This document shows positions 63,809 through 64,000 of a stretch of DNA of 64,000 bases, in pieces. This stretch comes from DATKQY01 sp035532475 (GTDB lineage: Bacteria; Actinomycetota; Acidimicrobiia; Acidimicrobiales; Bog-793), in contig DATKQY010000056.1 of assembly GCA_035532475.1 (NCBI GenBank), positions 93,744-157,743 on the forward strand. Direction: 5' to 3'. A model generated the notes under the pieces. It did not search any database. It saw only the letters and a program-made list of their open reading frames with translations, and was not told where the DNA came from. The stretch's first letter is position 1. Every line of letters begins with the position of its first letter. The position numbers and the translations under genes are program-made.

Positions 63809-63852
63809 CTGTCCGGGTCCCGTCTGAGGACGGGCTCCGACAGCACGGACAG
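63809..63852 (+). repeat. Nested inverted repeats in the leader of the last gene
   Basis: Outer arms CTGTCCG (63809-63815) and CGGACAG (63846-63852) enclose an inner perfect hairpin CCCGTC-TGAG-GACGGG (63819-63834). The outer right arm runs into the AGAGGAGG ribosome-binding site of the gene at 63864. Folding could limit access to it, or the DNA repeat could be an operator. Confidence 0.5.
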
Positions 63853-63863
63853 AGGAGGACCGG

Positions 63864-64000
63864 ATGCCTGCGACGCTCGAGGCCATCGTGACGGGGAGTG
63901 CACTGACCATCAGGGCCTGGGAGGACCCAGTCGTCGACGCGCTCGGCCATGACCCGCGCTCTGAGTACGTCGAGCGGTTCTGGTTGCCGGTGCTCGGTCC
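63864..64000 (+). CDS. Uncharacterised protein, 5' end only (cut by window edge)
   Basis: The first 45 codons of a gene starting ATG at 63864 with a strong AGAGGAGG ribosome-binding site 5 nt upstream. The visible protein reads MPATLEAIVTGSALTIRAWE, then VDALGHDPRSEYVERFWLPV. Its tone (GSALTIRAW, GHDPRSxYVExFWLPVLGP) resembles a conserved actinobacterial family of unknown function, but this is from memory of the family and no domain is complete here. It is separated from the hydrogenase operon by 187 bp that include nested inverted repeats. Confidence 0.75.
   Translation, partial: MPATLEAIVTGSALTIRAWEDPVVDALGHDPRSEYVERFWLPVLG

Overview
The window is high-GC DNA of actinobacterial type with very tight gene packing: many genes overlap by 4 bp (ATGA/GTGA) and GTG starts are frequent. 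The gene content points to a free-living, F420-producing actinobacterium, possibly class Acidimicrobiia (a lean, not a demonstration). Supporting content includes an nrdR / LysM protein / lexA block arranged as around mycobacterial Rv2718c-Rv2720, a manB-Trm112-SIS block, an rmlB-rmlD-wbbL-manC-fbiA-fbiB block arranged like mycobacterial Rv3261-Rv3266c, succinylase-type dap genes and a group 3b [NiFe]-hydrogenase.

Region by region. 1-3.7 kb: SOS/DNA maintenance (dinB, a PIG-L deacetylase, nrdR, a LysM cell-division-inhibitor candidate, and three tandem SOS boxes shared with divergent lexA). 3.73-4.25 kb: a 0.5-kb segment with near-perfect terminal inverted repeats and 22-bp flanking direct repeats, holding a DUF2510 gene. 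It looks like a small mobile element inserted between convergent lexA and dapE. 4.2-10.7 kb: the minus-strand operon miaA-dapF-hflX-dapC-dapD-dapE (lysine/peptidoglycan precursor synthesis plus tRNA modification and a ribosome-associated GTPase). 10.9-16.7 kb: CPBP protease-manB-Trm112-SIS isomerase on the minus strand, and ftsH on the plus strand. 16.7-32.3 kb: a long minus-strand cell-surface glycan region: dTDP-rhamnose and NDP-sugar synthesis, WbbL-like rhamnosyltransferase, two GT4 enzymes, a 995-residue GT2 membrane protein and a DUF5719 protein, with the two F420 genes cofD and cofE in the middle. 32.3-36.1 kb: birA, a biotin-dependent carboxylase alpha subunit and an M20 amidohydrolase.

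36.5-50.4 kb is the accessory part. It holds a polytopic GT39-like protein, a cellulose-synthase-like GT2, UDP-glucose dehydrogenase, two secreted GH26-type hydrolases, a 1076-residue secreted beta-propeller/ASH protein, a GtrA-like flippase and a secreted Ig-like/pentapeptide/GH12-like protein. Together these read as an undescribed synthase-type exopolysaccharide system: UDP-sugar supply, polymerising synthase, and secreted enzymes for trimming or release. 50.5-56.3 kb: a rhodanese-ThiF/MoeB fusion, a four-gene translationally coupled type III polyketide synthase operon (nitroreductase, methyltransferase, acyl-CoA dehydrogenase-like, PKS), and an AIM24 protein. 56.4-63.7 kb: a nine-gene group 3b hydrogenase operon (ferredoxin subunit, cNMP-binding protein, flavin reductase, small and large subunits, maturation protease, divergent HypC, EamA transporter, DUF6390). 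The window ends inside a further gene.

A recurring feature is a TAnnnT -10 element only 6-10 nt upstream of start codons (nrdR, rmd, manB, ftsH, rmlB, the nitroreductase and the hydrogenase operon), which suggests widespread leaderless transcription. Two housekeeping enzymes carry substitutions at normally conserved catalytic positions: DapF (Cys to Ser) and RmlB (Asp to Cys). No rRNA, tRNA, CRISPR array or phage genes were recognised.
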